From assembly GCF_009730915.1 (NCBI RefSeq), contig NC_052477.1:434001-498000 (forward strand): a stretch of DNA of 64,000 bases, read 5' to 3'. The first letter of the stretch is position 1. Every line of letters begins with the position of its first letter. Source of the DNA: Dioscorea cayenensis subsp. rotundata. Taxonomy: Eukaryota; Streptophyta; Magnoliopsida; Dioscoreales; Dioscoreaceae. This document shows positions 23,647 to 36,647 of this stretch, one piece after another. The notes under the pieces were generated by a model. The model was not told the origin of the DNA and ran no database searches. It saw nothing but the letters and a program-made list of their open reading frames with translations. A program made the translations under genes and the position numbers.

Positions 23647-26079
23647 TCAGCAATCCAGAGGCAATTCACCACAATTGATGATCCGACAGGGCAAACGCGG
23701 TACATCTGATCTACTTGTTTCTTGCTGCTCGAGCTTCTGGACCACATCCATCCCTTCGACAACATGTCCAAACACTACATGGCGATTATTTAACCATGGG
23801 GTCTGTTTGTAGACATTCAACATTAGCACAAAGAACAGAGTTGAGTGCATAAAATTATATAGGAACAGAGGATATACATAACCATAGTTTTATTTAGGGG
23901 TAAAAGAAAATTAACAAAAAAGTTCATTTATCATAAAGCAATTTTCTGAATGCTGGGAGAATGGCATCATAATAAATTTGCAACTAGTCAAGGAATATAT
24001 TATGTTATTATGTATCACACACAAAAACATACTTCACGCATCCATATTAGGTCTCATGACTCAAAAGTTAAGGGGGAAAATTTACCTTCACAGTGCAGAT
24101 GAAGAACTGGCTTCCATTGGTGTCAGGTCCAGCATTTGCCATGCTCAGGACTCCTGGGCTGACATGCTTCACTGTAAGATTAAATTCCAAGAGTTGGTTT
24201 TGCAGGAAAAAAAATTTCAAATTACGACACAAACAGTCCAATAATTTTGAATATTCAAGGGAGATGGCTAATTGATCAACAATCCTTACAAGTGAAATTT
24301 TGTAGCTCTGATGAGGAAGCAAAGGAAAAGACTGCAATAGACAATCCTCACTGTAATTACATGGTGTGGATTATATAATCCTCCCAACATGCCATTTCAT
24401 TTTAGAAGAGAATTCACATTCTACTAGTTCTCCATAAATCTAAACATGCACAGGGCATAAACGAGATGCAAAGGCTTTTTGAAAGAGGCATTCATAGAGC
24501 ACGAAAGAACTATAAATAATGAGAAGAAACAGAGTTTCGTGAGACAAAGTATAAAGCCTTTGAAGAGAAAAAAGCAGCCTGCTATTTACTACTGTAAGTA
24601 AGTATGCACAAGAACAAATCTAATGCCACTGATAGAAGAAGACATTTTTGGCCAGAGCATTTGCAGCCAACAAGATTGTGACCTGAAGTACTTACAACTG
24701 AAATCTTCATCTGCAAATTTAGAGCCATAAATACTCCTTCCTCCAGTTCCCTGTAACCAGCTAGAAATATTTATTCTAAGGCAAAAGTAACCTTTCAAGT
24801 TTTCTTTTGGAACATTTGAGTTTATGATAAAAAGGCCTTGCCTAATAAAATTTTATTGTCTCAAAATTTCCATACCATGATGAGAACTTGACTTGAAAGA
24901 GTCAAAGTGAGTTGCTGTGTAATTCTCATGAACAAGTAATTAATATTATACTTTTCAGATCACATGAAAGCAGATTGAGAATGATAAACTAACATAAGTA
25001 ATGATGATTGAGCAGCATTCCCTTTCATTTCTTCACACAACACGACCTCAAACAACAGCATGGTAAATGTGATAAAGCACAGGAATGAGACTGTAGGTTT
25101 CAGGACAGATTTATCACTCATAAATATTTTGCTAAAGGGCTATGGCATTAAAGACCAGCAAAAAGGAAATAAAATCTCACATTTCCTCGTTCAAAATCTC
25201 CACCTTGGATCATGAAATCCTTTATTATGCGGTGAAAAGAGGATCCTTTATAGCCAAACCCCTTCTCACCTATGAGTGTAGAAGCATGCAGATGAAAAAA
25301 GATGAGACTTTCGCAACAATCAAATATGAATATCAAGCTAGTCCCCGAAATGGCATACCAGTGCACAGGGCCCGGAAGTTCTCAACAGTGAGAGGAACGA
25401 CCTCTCCAAAGAGGCCCAATACAATTCTTCCGACGGGCTCTCCCCCAATTTCCACATCAAAGAAGCATCTGTTGGTCACCTTTGCTTGCAGCTCGAGAAC
25501 CTGAGGCCAGCAGAAATTAGTTTATTGGAATGAAACAAATGATCATGATAAACAGAAAACACGGCAATCAGGCCATCAGCATTGGCAACTAGATGAAAAT
25601 AATCAAGATGAAAAGGTGATGTAGGAGTCCCTCTTCTAAGCATAGACGGCCTAAAGACAACAAAATGTAGATAAAACAGAGAGAAAGATGCCACCTTTAT
25701 TGATTCATGAGGTGTTGAATCCAAATTTGGATTATAAATCTTGAAAATTGCCACTAGAAAAGAATAGTCATGATGGCAAGGTGCAGTGCCAATCAAAACA
25801 GACAGAATGCTTGTCGTAAAAACTGAAAAAGCCAGTATAGAATGGGCCACGGACAACTTACTTGCTTCTCGGCGGCCGAACAGACAACCCTGCAGGGTTT
25901 AACAGAAGGGATTCCGGAGGGCAAGCGCGTGCGAAAGCACAATGACTTAGTCCGTCCGCTGAGACTTCCAAGAGATGCCGGGGCTCTCAAAGGAGCAGCG
26001 AGACATGAAGATGGGGTCTTGCCGGCTTTGCGGAGTCCCAAGCTACTACCCTACAGAGAGGAAACACTGCTAATAATGT

Positions 26080-26130
<51 letters not shown>

Positions 26131-26209
26131 ATTATCATTAGTCCCACTGAGGTGAAGGTGAGAGACTGGCCTGAATAGCCGCTATCGCCGTCGAAAGAGA
26201 GGAAGCCAT
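23647..26209 (-). CDS. CYP20-2: Chloroplast cyclophilin-type peptidyl-prolyl isomerase, CYP20-2-like
   Basis: Catalyses cis-trans isomerisation of X-Pro bonds; the closest family I recognise is the thylakoid-lumen cyclophilin CYP20-2/TLP20. Seven exons: 26209-26171, 26050-25862, 25500-25359, 25269-25181, 24750-24696, 24171-24086 and 23802-23647, encoding 251 residues. The first 70 or so residues are Ser/Ala/Arg-rich without acidic residues at the start, as in plastid transit peptides ([20 protein letters not shown]). The cyclophilin domain has [53 protein letters not shown] and [15 protein letters not shown], and ends in CGELPLDC. The catalytic Arg of FHRI and the NGSQFF pocket are present. 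Exon phases all join in frame. The first exon is only 13 codons and its donor appears to be GC rather than GT. The start is chosen because it fits the transit peptide. Confidence 0.93.
26083..26128. repeat. (AT)n-(AG)n compound microsatellite in CYP20-2 intron 1
   Basis: An AT run changes directly into an AG run, then ends 43 bp before the first exon-intron junction. Confidence 0.9.
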
Positions 26210-26552
26210 TGTTTGGTGAACTTTTGTGGAGCGACAGTAATCCTATTCTAGATAAATAGTAAAACTAATACAATTTATACATTAATTATAAATATCATCC
26301 ATTGGTTTTTCCGTCAGCTCTTCAAAATCTCAGCCTTTTATTATTTTATTTCTTTTTTTCTGTTTGTAAAACTATATATAAGTATTTAAAATGAAATTTT
26401 TATTAATTGAGAAAATGAAATAGAATCCAATGAGTGAAGAAGTAGGCTGGGTCGGATTGGGTCGGGTTCAATGAAGACGGGTTGAACCAGGAAAGCTGAA
26501 GAAAAATCAAAACAAATGGGCAAAAACGAAGGCGATGGAGGAGCTGTAGAAG
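26210..26552. promoter_or_regulatory. Shared intergenic region of a divergent plastid gene pair
   Basis: Only 343 bp separate the start codons of the minus-strand cyclophilin and the plus-strand START-like gene. Both 5' UTRs and core promoters must fit here. AT-rich stretches at 26262-26300 and 26335-26400 could hold TATA elements. Bidirectional control is inferred from layout alone. Confidence 0.5.
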
Positions 26553-29500
26553 ATGCGAATGCAGTCGTTAGCACCAGTCCAGTTCTATCAGCCTTTGCTC
26601 GCCATCCATGGCGTCCCCCGCCCCTTCTTCTTCTTCTTCTTCTCTACATCTCCCGTCACCACCAAGCTTCACCTAATCTCTCCCCCTCCTCTTCTAACTC
26701 CCTTAAGATTCTCGCTCTCGGACTCGCAAGACCAGGTCGAGCAGCAGCGGCAGGAGGAGGAGGAGAGTATCTCTAGCTGTGAAGATGATGGGGCTGGATT
26801 CCAGATTGAGATTGAGAAGCCCGGGAAGAAGAACCGACGAAGAATCAAAGCTTGTGTCCGGGTGAATGCGGATCTGGAGACATTGTGGAGTGTCCTCACG
26901 GATTATGAGGGCCTGGCCGACTTCATCTCCAGCCTTGCCGTCAGCCAGTTGGTCGACAAAAGAGATAAATTTGCCCGGCTTTATCAGGTTGCCTTCATGC
27001 CTTCAACTTCTCGCTAAAGTATGCTTCTTTCTTGTTGCTTGGATGATATAGGACCCTATATCATCAGGTAGGCCAGCAGGACCTGCCGTTTGGGCTCAAA
27101 TTCAATGCTAAAGGAGTACTGGATTGCTACGAGGGGGACCTTGAGACGAGCTCCGGTGGGAGGAGAAGAGATATCCAGTTCAATATGGTTGAAGGCGACT
27201 TCCAGACTTTCCAGGGCAGCTGGTCCATTGAGCAGGTGCGACCTTTTCATTTTTTTCTTGCTACTACTGCGTTTATTTTTCAGTAATTCATAAATTGTTT
27301 TCGCTCATTGAGAATTGAGACTGGAGATTCGCAACAAGTATGCTGAGATTGATCAGCGGATTGCATGTTTAGAGCCAAACACTTCTAATGAACAAAATTG
27401 GATCTTGAACCTCATTGCAAAGGTTCAGCCCTGATCTAGATGGAATTCTTAGATTCTCCAAACTTAAGCCTTTGCGTGTTATGAGGGCTTACTTGGAATG
27501 GTTATGTAGTGTCAAATGACTGGGTAGCTGTAAGGCATTAATCAACAACCACCGTAAGTTGCATACTTGACTGAGGTTCTTTTATCACAAGCCTTTCATT
27601 TGTCACCACCATAAGTGGGCATACTTGACTGAGGTTCTTTTATGTAGTTGACTATTATTAACAAAGCCTAACCTCTTCCGGAACTTATCTGAACCTTGAT
27701 TTTGATCCTTGACTGTAATTAATAGTCTTTTATTCTAATCGAAGGCTACTCTCGAACTCTTGAACTCCCACACAGAAATTATCTATCACTGAATCCCTTT
27801 TACAACTTGGTTGATGATTATCCACTGTTCTCATTTTGGTTGAGAAGAACTGATTACTCAGTTTGCCTTCTTCTTGCTTTCACATCATAGAGTAAAGTGA
27901 GCTGAATATCTTTCTTTCAGAACTCTTTATCACTTTTGAAATTTATCTCTAGTAATTTGAATTGGGTTTGCATTCATGGTAAGCACTTTTCTGATGTAGA
28001 AACAGTTATGAGATGGTGATTCCTTCAAGTATGGGGACAATTGCATTCCAGGGCAGTGTACTTTTTAGGGAAGAGCTCAGAGAGCTGATAGGGCAGTGTA
28101 CTTTTGACAAAGTGGAAGCTTGACACTTATGTGGTTCAGTTTGAGCCACACTTGTCTTTGTGCGTCTTGCTGTTCTAGTGAATCCATCTCGAGTTTCATT
28201 GATTTATCATCTGGCACTTGGCGTAGGCCAAGTGCAAACTTTCACCAATTGCTAAAGTTTCAAGAGGAAAACTTTTTCATATAACTTGCTTCCAACTGTA
28301 TGGTACTGATAGAGATGGAAATGCTTAGGGGTGGGATGCCTAATGGAGTAACTGTTATTTATGCATTCCTCACCTCGCTGCCAATACTGCTTCGCATCCT
28401 TATTTGGTGGGTCAGCATGTTCCAGTACTATCCATTCACTTCTGTATGGGCAATTATGACATACTCGTCAGAGACGCTGTAGTTGCTTTTGAAACACATG
28501 ACATCTTTGTCCTACTCTTTTTACTGTGCTACTTGGTTGGAATCTTCAATGGCTATTTGCCTTTTATCTTGGACCAAATAAAGCGCATGTTACATTTCTT
28601 ACTCTTTCTATGCTTCCAGTTTATGGGTTGAACTAATTAGGAGACCATTCTTGTTGTCATATCCTTTTTTTAAATTGAGAGATAAGTGATGAGTTGAGAG
28701 ATGCAACAAGCAAATGGCTTGATCAAGTCAGATTCCTTTTTGAATGATTGACTCAAATAGAAAATGCATCACTGCCTTCTATTGATTCTCAAATATAAGT
28801 TTATACACCTTGCTATATCAGGTCTGATAGTTGTAGTCATGAATTTATGTCATTTTCCATAGGAGATACCAATACTTACTAAACGTGTTATTGATTAAGA
28901 ATTTATTTATTATGATTATATTTTTGAAACATTATTATATTCAATCAAGATCCAATTGCATAGGATCAGCTGTATTGGAGAAGAAGTAAAATGGAGAATG
29001 TAACTAGGAAGATTTCATTGAATAGGGCATTAGAAATGTGAGGTTTGCTTGCAGGATTAAGCAGTTGATCCTGCCTCTATTGATCCCTTCTACATTATTG
29101 CAGAATAGTTGGATTTCATGGGGCTTTAAGAAGGATTCAGGTTGAGACTGTGGATCTGTTCTAAGTAATCTTCAAGTATAGAAAAAAGTAGAAATGCCTT
29201 GCTTATGAAGTGGGAATCCCATTGTTTTTATATTTTAAAACCTGTGGGTATCATATTCTGAATTTTGACTATATTTGATTCCACTTGTTACTTGCATTCT
29301 GCGCGCGCCTATGTTCTATTCTTGTGAGAATAGAGAAACGAATATCCTTGTTTTGTCTGTGAAAAAGAAAAAAGTAAACAATATACATACTTACTCTGAT
29401 TTTGTTGATTTTGTACATGAAAAAAAAAACAATAGAAACTGATTAGATTGTATGTTCAACATGCAGATGTCTAATGATATGGATGAAGATGAAACCAGTT

Positions 29501-29673
29501 TAGCACAACGAGAGTACAAGACCACCCTGTCATATATTGTGGAATTAGAACCAAAACTGTGGCTACCTGTGCGCCTAATTGAAGGAATGTTGAGCACTGA
29601 AATCAAAGTCAACCTTCTGTGTATTCGAGAAGAAGCTGAAAGAGTCCAGAGAACAGAGAAACGCACTTCATAA
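26553..29673 (+). CDS. Plastid START/COQ10-like (polyketide cyclase superfamily) protein
   Basis: Three exons, 26553-26987, 27068-27235 and 29467-29673 (GT-AG, all phase 0), encode 269 residues. The first ~85 residues are rich in Ser, Pro and Phe with few acids, then Glu-rich (QQRQEEEES), consistent with a plastid transit peptide and linker. The conserved domain begins at about residue 95: RIKACVRVNADLETLWSVLT, DYEGLADFISSLAVSQLV, then GLKFNAKGVLDCYEG, RRRDIQFNMVEGDFQTFQG, WSIEQ, and in exon 3 KTTLSYIVELEPKLWLPVRL. This is the Polyketide_cyc2/START-like fold of plant plastid proteins such as those related to Arabidopsis At4g01650; such folds bind hydrophobic ligands, but the ligand is not known. 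Intron 2 is 2.2 kb and shows no recognisable element. An alternative start at 26559 (second Met) is equally possible. Confidence 0.85.
27236..29466 (+). other. Large second intron of the START-like gene
   Basis: 2231 bp without a supported coding frame. Two short blocks around 27560 and 27620 (cttgactgaggttcttttat) are a direct repeat of about 20 bases. No transposon ends were found. Confidence 0.55.
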
Positions 29674-32112
29674 ATAGTTGACTAATCGCCCATTGTTTTA
29701 TGTATGTGATCTGTCACATTTGTCACAAAATTCCCAAGCTAAGTGAGGTAAGGATAAGAAAGCAACAAAACATGATTACAAGACAAAGTTGGCTGGCTTA
29801 TTGTGGTAGTTGTAGCCATGGCGGTGATTTTGTGAATATTTTATTGTAGCACAAAAATGGTTAATGGGTCTTGATTGCCTGAATCCAAATTTCCAAGTTC
29901 TTTATATTAGATGAGTAGAGCACTAGTTCCACTGATTAATTAATATGGTTCTTGGTACATGGCATGGGTTTGCCTTGCCTGTTGATTTTTGTTGAATGGG
30001 TTTACATGGGAATTGGGAGGACATGTGTTGCTTTCATGATGAATGTCATAAATTGTGTGTGTTTGAACTGATAAGTAGCCAATCAGAGAGACGTTGGCAA
30101 GTCTATGTATGACAAAAGGCAACAGTGGATTCCTTTCTTTCTGTTGAGTTAGGCCCCATTCCCTTCTCATTATCCTCAAGCTTGATTTTCCCCCTTTGTC
30201 TGATTGAGAATGGTGGTCACCACTGATTGGGTGGTAGGTCCGGTCAAAATCTTTGATTTGATCTGACAATTGCCTGCCACTTTGCTATCTTTTTACTTGA
30301 AGTCTCCATTTGTATGTATGTATGATTCTATGAATGAATTGAGTGAGTGAATGAATGAATTTCAACTCTAATTAGTATTTTGTGTTCTTTTTACTTTGCA
30401 GAAAGGCAAGAAGCTTCTTTATGTCCTGTCTATCCTACTCAGAAGCTCATACAACTCATATATTTAAATAGTTAAATTCATTGTTTTATTTATAATGTCT
30501 CTTAATTTGTGCAAACTGCAAAGCTTGTCCTTGTCATCAAATTGATAAATTGATCCCAGGCCTTTATAATTCAAACATGTTGATAAGTGATTATGGGCTC
30601 TAATCACTAATTATTCTCTTTGGATGGGGAATTGACAGAGTAGCAGTTTGCTTTGATTTTGTTATATCTAAAAGCTCTGTTTCATTTCTGAAAAAGAAAA
30701 CAAAAGAAAAACAAAGAAAAAAGAGAGAGAAGAAAAAAGAAGAGAAAGGAACAAAGCCTTGTATTTCATGTTTCTAATCCATCATTAATCTCTTGTGGGA
30801 AAAAGGAAAGAAAGAAGCTGAAACCTGCTGGTTTTATGGCATGATCTGATGGTCCCCTCCCCTTTCAATGGGATTCTAATTTAATGACTCTGTTAATAGA
30901 GCTGGAAAGCCACAAAAATAGTCATCACCTGTCAACCATGATGATGATGATGATGATAAATAAGAGTGTGTTATTTTATCCTATTCAAATTGGTTGAATT
31001 GAAATGAAGAATTGGGTGATGGATTGGTTTTTGGTTTTACAAGATCTTCTACTACTAAAATAGTCTAATAATACTATTACTACTTTTTCTTCTCATCCAT
31101 GATCCATCTTTAACAAATTGAATTGATTTCAATGGTGGGGACTTGAGACAAGATGACAAGTGCACCTGCTCTGACTCAACCCTCAACTATTACAAACATA
31201 TATATTCAATCCTCCAACCAACCAACCAATATCACAAAGATTAAATTGAATAATTAAACTGTTGCAGTTGAGTTTTCCACCTAATCCATCTCCCCAATTT
31301 CTTCACAATTGCACACATTGATAAAAATCAACCTCTCAAAGTCCAAACTTTATTTATTTTATTTTCTCAAAGGTGTTTGATGGATTGAGAGTGATGTGTC
31401 CAGACCAGAGATAAGCTTTGACAAAATGGTATAATAAAAACAATTCCAGATCAAAATTAATCTTAATCTTAATAATAATAATAAATCATGTAATTAATTA
31501 ATTAATTAGCAGCATGAAAGAATGAGCCGGCTCTCTCTTTCAACGTTGACATTTTGAAGTCCCTGCCTGACAGAGTCCCAAAACATCAACGCATAGGGCC
31601 CCCCAACCTCAAATACATTTATTACTTATTAGTCTTTATTGCCTTACGTGGCTGCATGTGTTTCCATCAACCATTTAATTTTGTGATATAATTATTAATT
31701 ACCACTCTCCTCAATTCAGATTCCAGACTGCTTGCTTGCTAGTGGTTCTTATTATTTCTTCTTCTCTATGTTCTGTTTTTTTCAATGAAGAAAATTAATA
31801 TCATACCAATAAGGCAAAACAAATACAAATCATCATTGATTGCCTTGTATGTGTGTGCATGGTCCCATTATTATGAATTGAGTTGAGTTGAAGATGAGTA
31901 ATAACACCAGCACAAGCTCTCATATGAGTTAAGTTAATAATGATATGATAGAGTTTTTCATAAATTCTTTTGATTAATAATAACACTAAAAAAATTCCTG
32001 ATTCTCTTCTAATTTGAATCACAAAAATTTGTAAAATATGAGTTCTAAAACACTCAAAATACATATGCCAGCGCATATGTGTCTTGATGGTTAGTAACAA
32101 AGGCATTTATAA

Positions 32113-32300
32113 TTTTCTTTTTTAAAGAAGTTGATAAACTATTGCTTCATTAAAAATTAAGAGAACAGGTACAAAAAGACCAATCAACAATCACATGAAA
32201 AATAAATAAATAATAGAGTATAATAATTCAAACAAACGATAAGGTTCACTAAAAGTGGAAAAAAAGATCTGAATACAGAGAAAGCATTTTCTTAAGGTGC
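32113..32300 (-). mobile_element. Short LINE-tail insertion
   Basis: ttctttttt followed by aaagaagttgataaactattg and, 35 bp on, aggtacaaaaag reproduces the 3' end order of the LINE copies at 44622 and 47646 (T-tract, GGATAAACCAC-like box, A-rich stretch with gtacaaaag). The right end is not sharply defined. Confidence 0.5.
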
Positions 32301-32827
32301 GACTGAATAAAAAGAGTCCACTACTACAAGAGATATATCTATCTATCACAATTGATAAGTCACACAATATCTTTTTATGGTTCTTTAAGATGGAAAGTAT
32401 GATCATGATTTGTGCTAATATACAAATTATCTAGTTAGGAGAAGTTGGTAGATTTTCTTGGAAAGAATTACAATATTTTAAAATTAATAATTAAAAATCA
32501 ATAATTGTTTCATAAATCATTATGAATATTCTTCAAATAGTATATTTTTATTATAATTTTTTTAATGAATTATTGCATCCTTTTCATTCTTGTTTTTAAA
32601 TAATTTAAAAAGTATATAATTTTGTCAAATACATAATCCTCATTACAATGAGTCATGTGATAGTTATAAAGTTATTATGCAGAGAATATATGTTTGTTGA
32701 AAACCAAGGCCGTCTAGAAATTTCAAGTAAAACGTTGGTAGGTAAGTTGTAAGGTCATGTGGCCACGAGGCAAGCTCTTGTCTCCATGTAACTGTGCACG
32801 TGATTTGAGTCCATTGAGTTCCAAGAG

Positions 32828-32863
32828 TCCAAACTCCAAACTCCAAACTCCAAACTCCAAACT
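32828..32863. repeat. Tandem heptamer (CCAAACT)n
   Basis: Five consecutive units, followed directly by a 14-bp GC-rich imperfect palindrome (ggctggccaggcca) and an (AT)n run. Confidence 0.9.
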
Positions 32864-34513
32864 AGGCTGGCCAGGCCAGCCACCATTATATATATATATA
32901 TATATATCAATAAAGAGAAATGAAAAAGAAGAAGCAGGTGAAAAGATAGAGATGAGAGAAAAAGAGAGTAATAAAAAGAGTTTCTCTGGACTGGTGTAAA
33001 CTTTGAGCCTGGTTATTTCTCATCACTCAACCAACAGGGCCTCTTGTTACTACTGATTGAAATGAAAGGCAAAGGCAAAGGCAAAGGCAAAGGCAAACCA
33101 AATGGCAAATGGCAAGTGGCATGGAATCAAATTAACTTCTTTTTACAGACATTGAGGTTCTCTTCTCAGCTCAGTCAGTCTGGCTCTTCTTTTAAATTGA
33201 ACTTGGTGTACTGCTGTTCTTCTGCTCTTTGGGTTTCAGTGTCAAAAGTATTAACAATTAAAACCCTCACAAAAGTCTCATCTCACACTTATCCTGACAA
33301 GAATTATTAGATTCAAAGCAACTTAATTAAACCAAACCCTCCCTTATCTAATTACATTCTTTGCTTTGCTTCCAAGTTATTGTACTATAGCTACAGTACT
33401 CTGTTGAGACTTGAGAGGAAAAAGCACACACTTTGATCATTAATTAGCACCATACAAATTTTAATTTCTTAATTAAGATTTAAGACCGGCTAGTTGGGCG
33501 GGCGACTTCTGTTCTGATCATGCATGTTGTTGTTAAATTAGATGGTAGTATGTGTGTGACGTTAGTCTCTAAATTAACAAATATAAATATACATGTGTGT
33601 ATGGATATTAAATAAATGGCATGGTGTTTTGTCTTGGCGCCTTTGGAAATTTGCTCCTTGATGCAAGAAAATTAATAATAATTAAAGATTGGGGTTGTCT
33701 TGGGGACTGAGAAGATGACCTTGCCAGTCAAACTGTGAGTTGGGAGCTTGTGGAGTTGGTCTTTGCATGAGGGCCCCCCACTACCCCTCAATTTTCATAT
33801 TTCATGCATGCCTATGTATGCATCAATTTCATGCATGTGTGTATATATGTGTTCATATATCATCCATACAATATTTAACAATAAACACACAACAGCAGAA
33901 TTCACATTAGAAATTTAGAATAGAATTGGAAAGCATTGCACTGTTAACAATCAATCAATCTATCTATCTATCTATCTATATAACTGCATGCACATGTGAA
34001 CCATGAAACAAATTTATTAGCAAAGAATCAACATTGTTGAATATTGAGTCCAAGCAAGTGGCCGGGTGGCATTAATTTCTTGAGGTCTTCCTTGTGTGTT
34101 CTCACTTCTCTCACTTCACCATCCACATGTTTTCTGTGCGTCATAACAAAAAAAACCGCATCTTCTCCGACATTCATGGACACTATCACAGTGCAATTTA
34201 CCTACTTAATTAATTAATTAATTACTGTACATTTGATTTCATTCTTACACACACACCACACAGATATATAATATATATACATATATAGTTAGATAGATGG
34301 AAACATAAGAAACTTATTGCTCTTTTTTCTTCATGTCTGCATGGTTGATAAGAATCCAGAAAGGAAGGACCCATTGCCAGCTTTCCAGGTCTCACATATG
34401 GGTAGAGAGTCAGAGACAGTGTCCACAGTACACGGCATTTGCACTTTGAGGCTAGCTATCTATCTATCTATCTATCTCTAGCTATCTTTGGCCATGCAAG
34501 CCACAGAGAGAGA

Positions 34514-34516
34514 GAG

Positions 34517-34547
<31 letters not shown>

Positions 34548-34590
34548 TAGTGAGTGAGTGAGGAGTGAGTGAGTGAGTGAGAGAGAGAGA
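34514..34590. repeat. (GA)n-(CA)n-(GAGT)n compound repeat
   Basis: Consecutive purine/alternating simple repeats; no gene context is evident. The nearby small open frame at 34601-34804 has no family resemblance I can see. Confidence 0.85.
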
Positions 34591-36647
34591 AAAAGAGTGA
34601 ATGTGTGGTAGTACTAGTGAAGGATGTATCTATCAGCCATCCATATCCATCAAACAGAGCAGTTTCCAGGCTACATTTGGTGAGGGAATCTCAACTCTAC
34701 AAACAGAGCCAGGCTCGAGATTCAATGTGGACTTAACTTGCGGAGATTCGTTGCTACTTCTCAACCAGACTCACACTTCACATGCTGCCATTTTCAAGTT
34801 TTAACTCAAAAATACAGTATATAATATATATAGATACATGCATATGCATATATGTGGTGTTCTAACTATGCACATACGTACGTAGAACCAGGTCATGTTT
34901 CCTTCCTATTGGGGTTCACTGTTTTTGTCTCTTGTGAGACAAATGTAAGTGAGTGGACAATATTCCAATGTGAGAGAGGTTTAGATGGAACATAAATGGA
35001 TGAATGAACAGAAGAAGGATGTTTTTAATGGCTACTTGAAAGTTGCTCACTAACGTACAAAAAGTTTGAATATTTTTCTTTATTATCTTCCTATCTATAT
35101 GTATATTATTAATTTATTATTATGTGTTATCCTAACATTAATTGGGGGAAAAGAGGAACTAATAATGTTTCATCTCTTTGTGGGCATTATGATGATGATG
35201 ATGATGATGATGATAGTATTGGCATGATGATATATATGATGATGGTGATGGATGGGTGCATTAGGAGGGCAGCTACTTTGTTTTGGTCTTTAGTTTTGGT
35301 TTTTTTTTTCCCCTCACTAGTTCAAATAAATATATTAATAAAAAAAATATTAAAATAAAACAAATAAATTTGACCATTGGAAGGGGGTTGATGCCCAAGT
35401 AGCACCACCAAATCCAATCATTCAAAAATAAAGAAAAGGAGGAGTAGCAGCAAAGAAGTCCTCCATTGTAATTATTTTAATCAATTTAATAAAAAATAAT
35501 AATAATAAATAGAACTTTCAACTCTTTCTCTTTCTTTCTTTCTTTCTTTCTCACACAGAGCACAACACAGCACAACACAGCACAACACACAACACCAAAC
35601 ACATAGCAAAGCTAAACACACAGATTTTAATAGTTTCTTTTTACCCTCCCAAACCATTTGAAAACCCCAAGAAAGAAAGAGACCCTCCTCCCCCACAGTC
35701 CCACAAGGCCATCCATCATCAACCCAAACAACAAACCAAGCCTCTCTTCATCTCCACCAGTCACTGCTGTTCATCCCTCAGATCATAACAAAACAACAAG
35801 AAACCCAAAAAAAAAACCTCTCCATTTCATAAATCCATACATCCTTTCATACATAAATCCATTCATTCCTCAGCTTTCACTTTCCCTCCTTCAATCAACA
35901 TCCCACTTCTCCTACTCCTCATCTGGCCAACACAGCCCAGCCTTCTCATCTTTCCTTATTTATTTATTTTTTTGTATATGTTTTGGGTTTAAATTTATTT
36001 TCATGCATCTCTTGTTTGTCCTTGCTGGATGTAATTTTCTCATCTTCCCATCTGTGTTGTGTTGTGTTGTGTTGTGTTGGTCCTATTATTGTCATTGATT
36101 TTATTCCCATGCCTAGTCAAACTCCTGCATGCTTCCTCCCTCTCACTCTTCTTCCTCTTCTTCTTATTAGGGCTTTTTTTAGATCTGTTCTTCTCTTTTG
36201 CTTGATCCACTTGTTCATATGCTTCTTTGCTGCTTTGCCTCTTCTCAAGCTTTGAGACCTTGCTTGCCTGACTGCCCTCTTCTCTCCACAACTCTTTTAT
36301 ATATATATATATATATATATATTTTCACTTGTATGTTGTTTATATGTTAGACTGAATTAAATTGTGTTGTTGTTGTTGTTGTTGTTACTGTTGTTGTTAC
36401 TGTTGTTGCTGCTGCCGCTGCTTAGATGATGCAAAGGATTTATAAGGTTGAGGGGTGGTTGTTGATTGGGGGTTGGGAAGTTTCTACTTGTGCTTGTGAT
36501 TGTGACGAGGCTGTTCCTTGTGAGGTTGATGCTGCTACGGCTGCTGCCTATGATACAGTGCAGCAGGGTTCATCCATTGTGGTAAAGCTGTGATTTTGCC
36601 GGCGCTGCAATGCTTTTCTTTCTGGTTGTGTGGTGAACGGAGGGGGT

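Larger units (their letters stand above)
29674..36647. other. Long gene-free spacer and leader of the POL gene
   Basis: About 7 kb with no credible gene. It holds many simple repeats: (GAT)n at 30939-30957, (CCAAACT) heptamers at 32828-32863, (AAAGGC) hexamers at 33064-33098, (CTAT)n near 33958-33976 and 34450-34477, (AC)n-(GAGT)n at 34514-34590, (GAT)n at 35190-35214, a (CTTT)n tract followed by (GCACAACACA) units at 35527-35592, (TGTTG)n at 36055-36079, (AT)n at 36297-36322 and (TGT)n at 36364-36420. A LINE tail lies at 32113. The pyrimidine-rich DNA from about 35520 and the run up to 36647 is probably the POL promoter and 5' UTR, possibly with a leader intron; that is inference. Confidence 0.5.

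Noticed and set aside
33064-33098. GKGKGKGK-encoding hexamer repeat as part of a gene
   Set aside because: A plain (AAAGGC)n microsatellite; the open frame around it has no other protein-like feature.
33958-34480. Possible microRNA hairpin among the (CTAT)n blocks
   Set aside because: I compared by eye with common conserved plant microRNA sequences and found no match; the repeats would fold weakly.
34601-34804. 67-residue open frame starting MCGSTSEGC
   Set aside because: It lies just after a simple-repeat block, has no recognisable motif, and no splice or promoter context supports it. It could be a small peptide but nothing in the sequence shows that.
36630-36647. Upstream in-frame GTG start for the POL phosphatase
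   Set aside because: A plant gene would use the ATG at 36648, which also creates the N-terminal Gly2 myristoylation signal conserved in the family.
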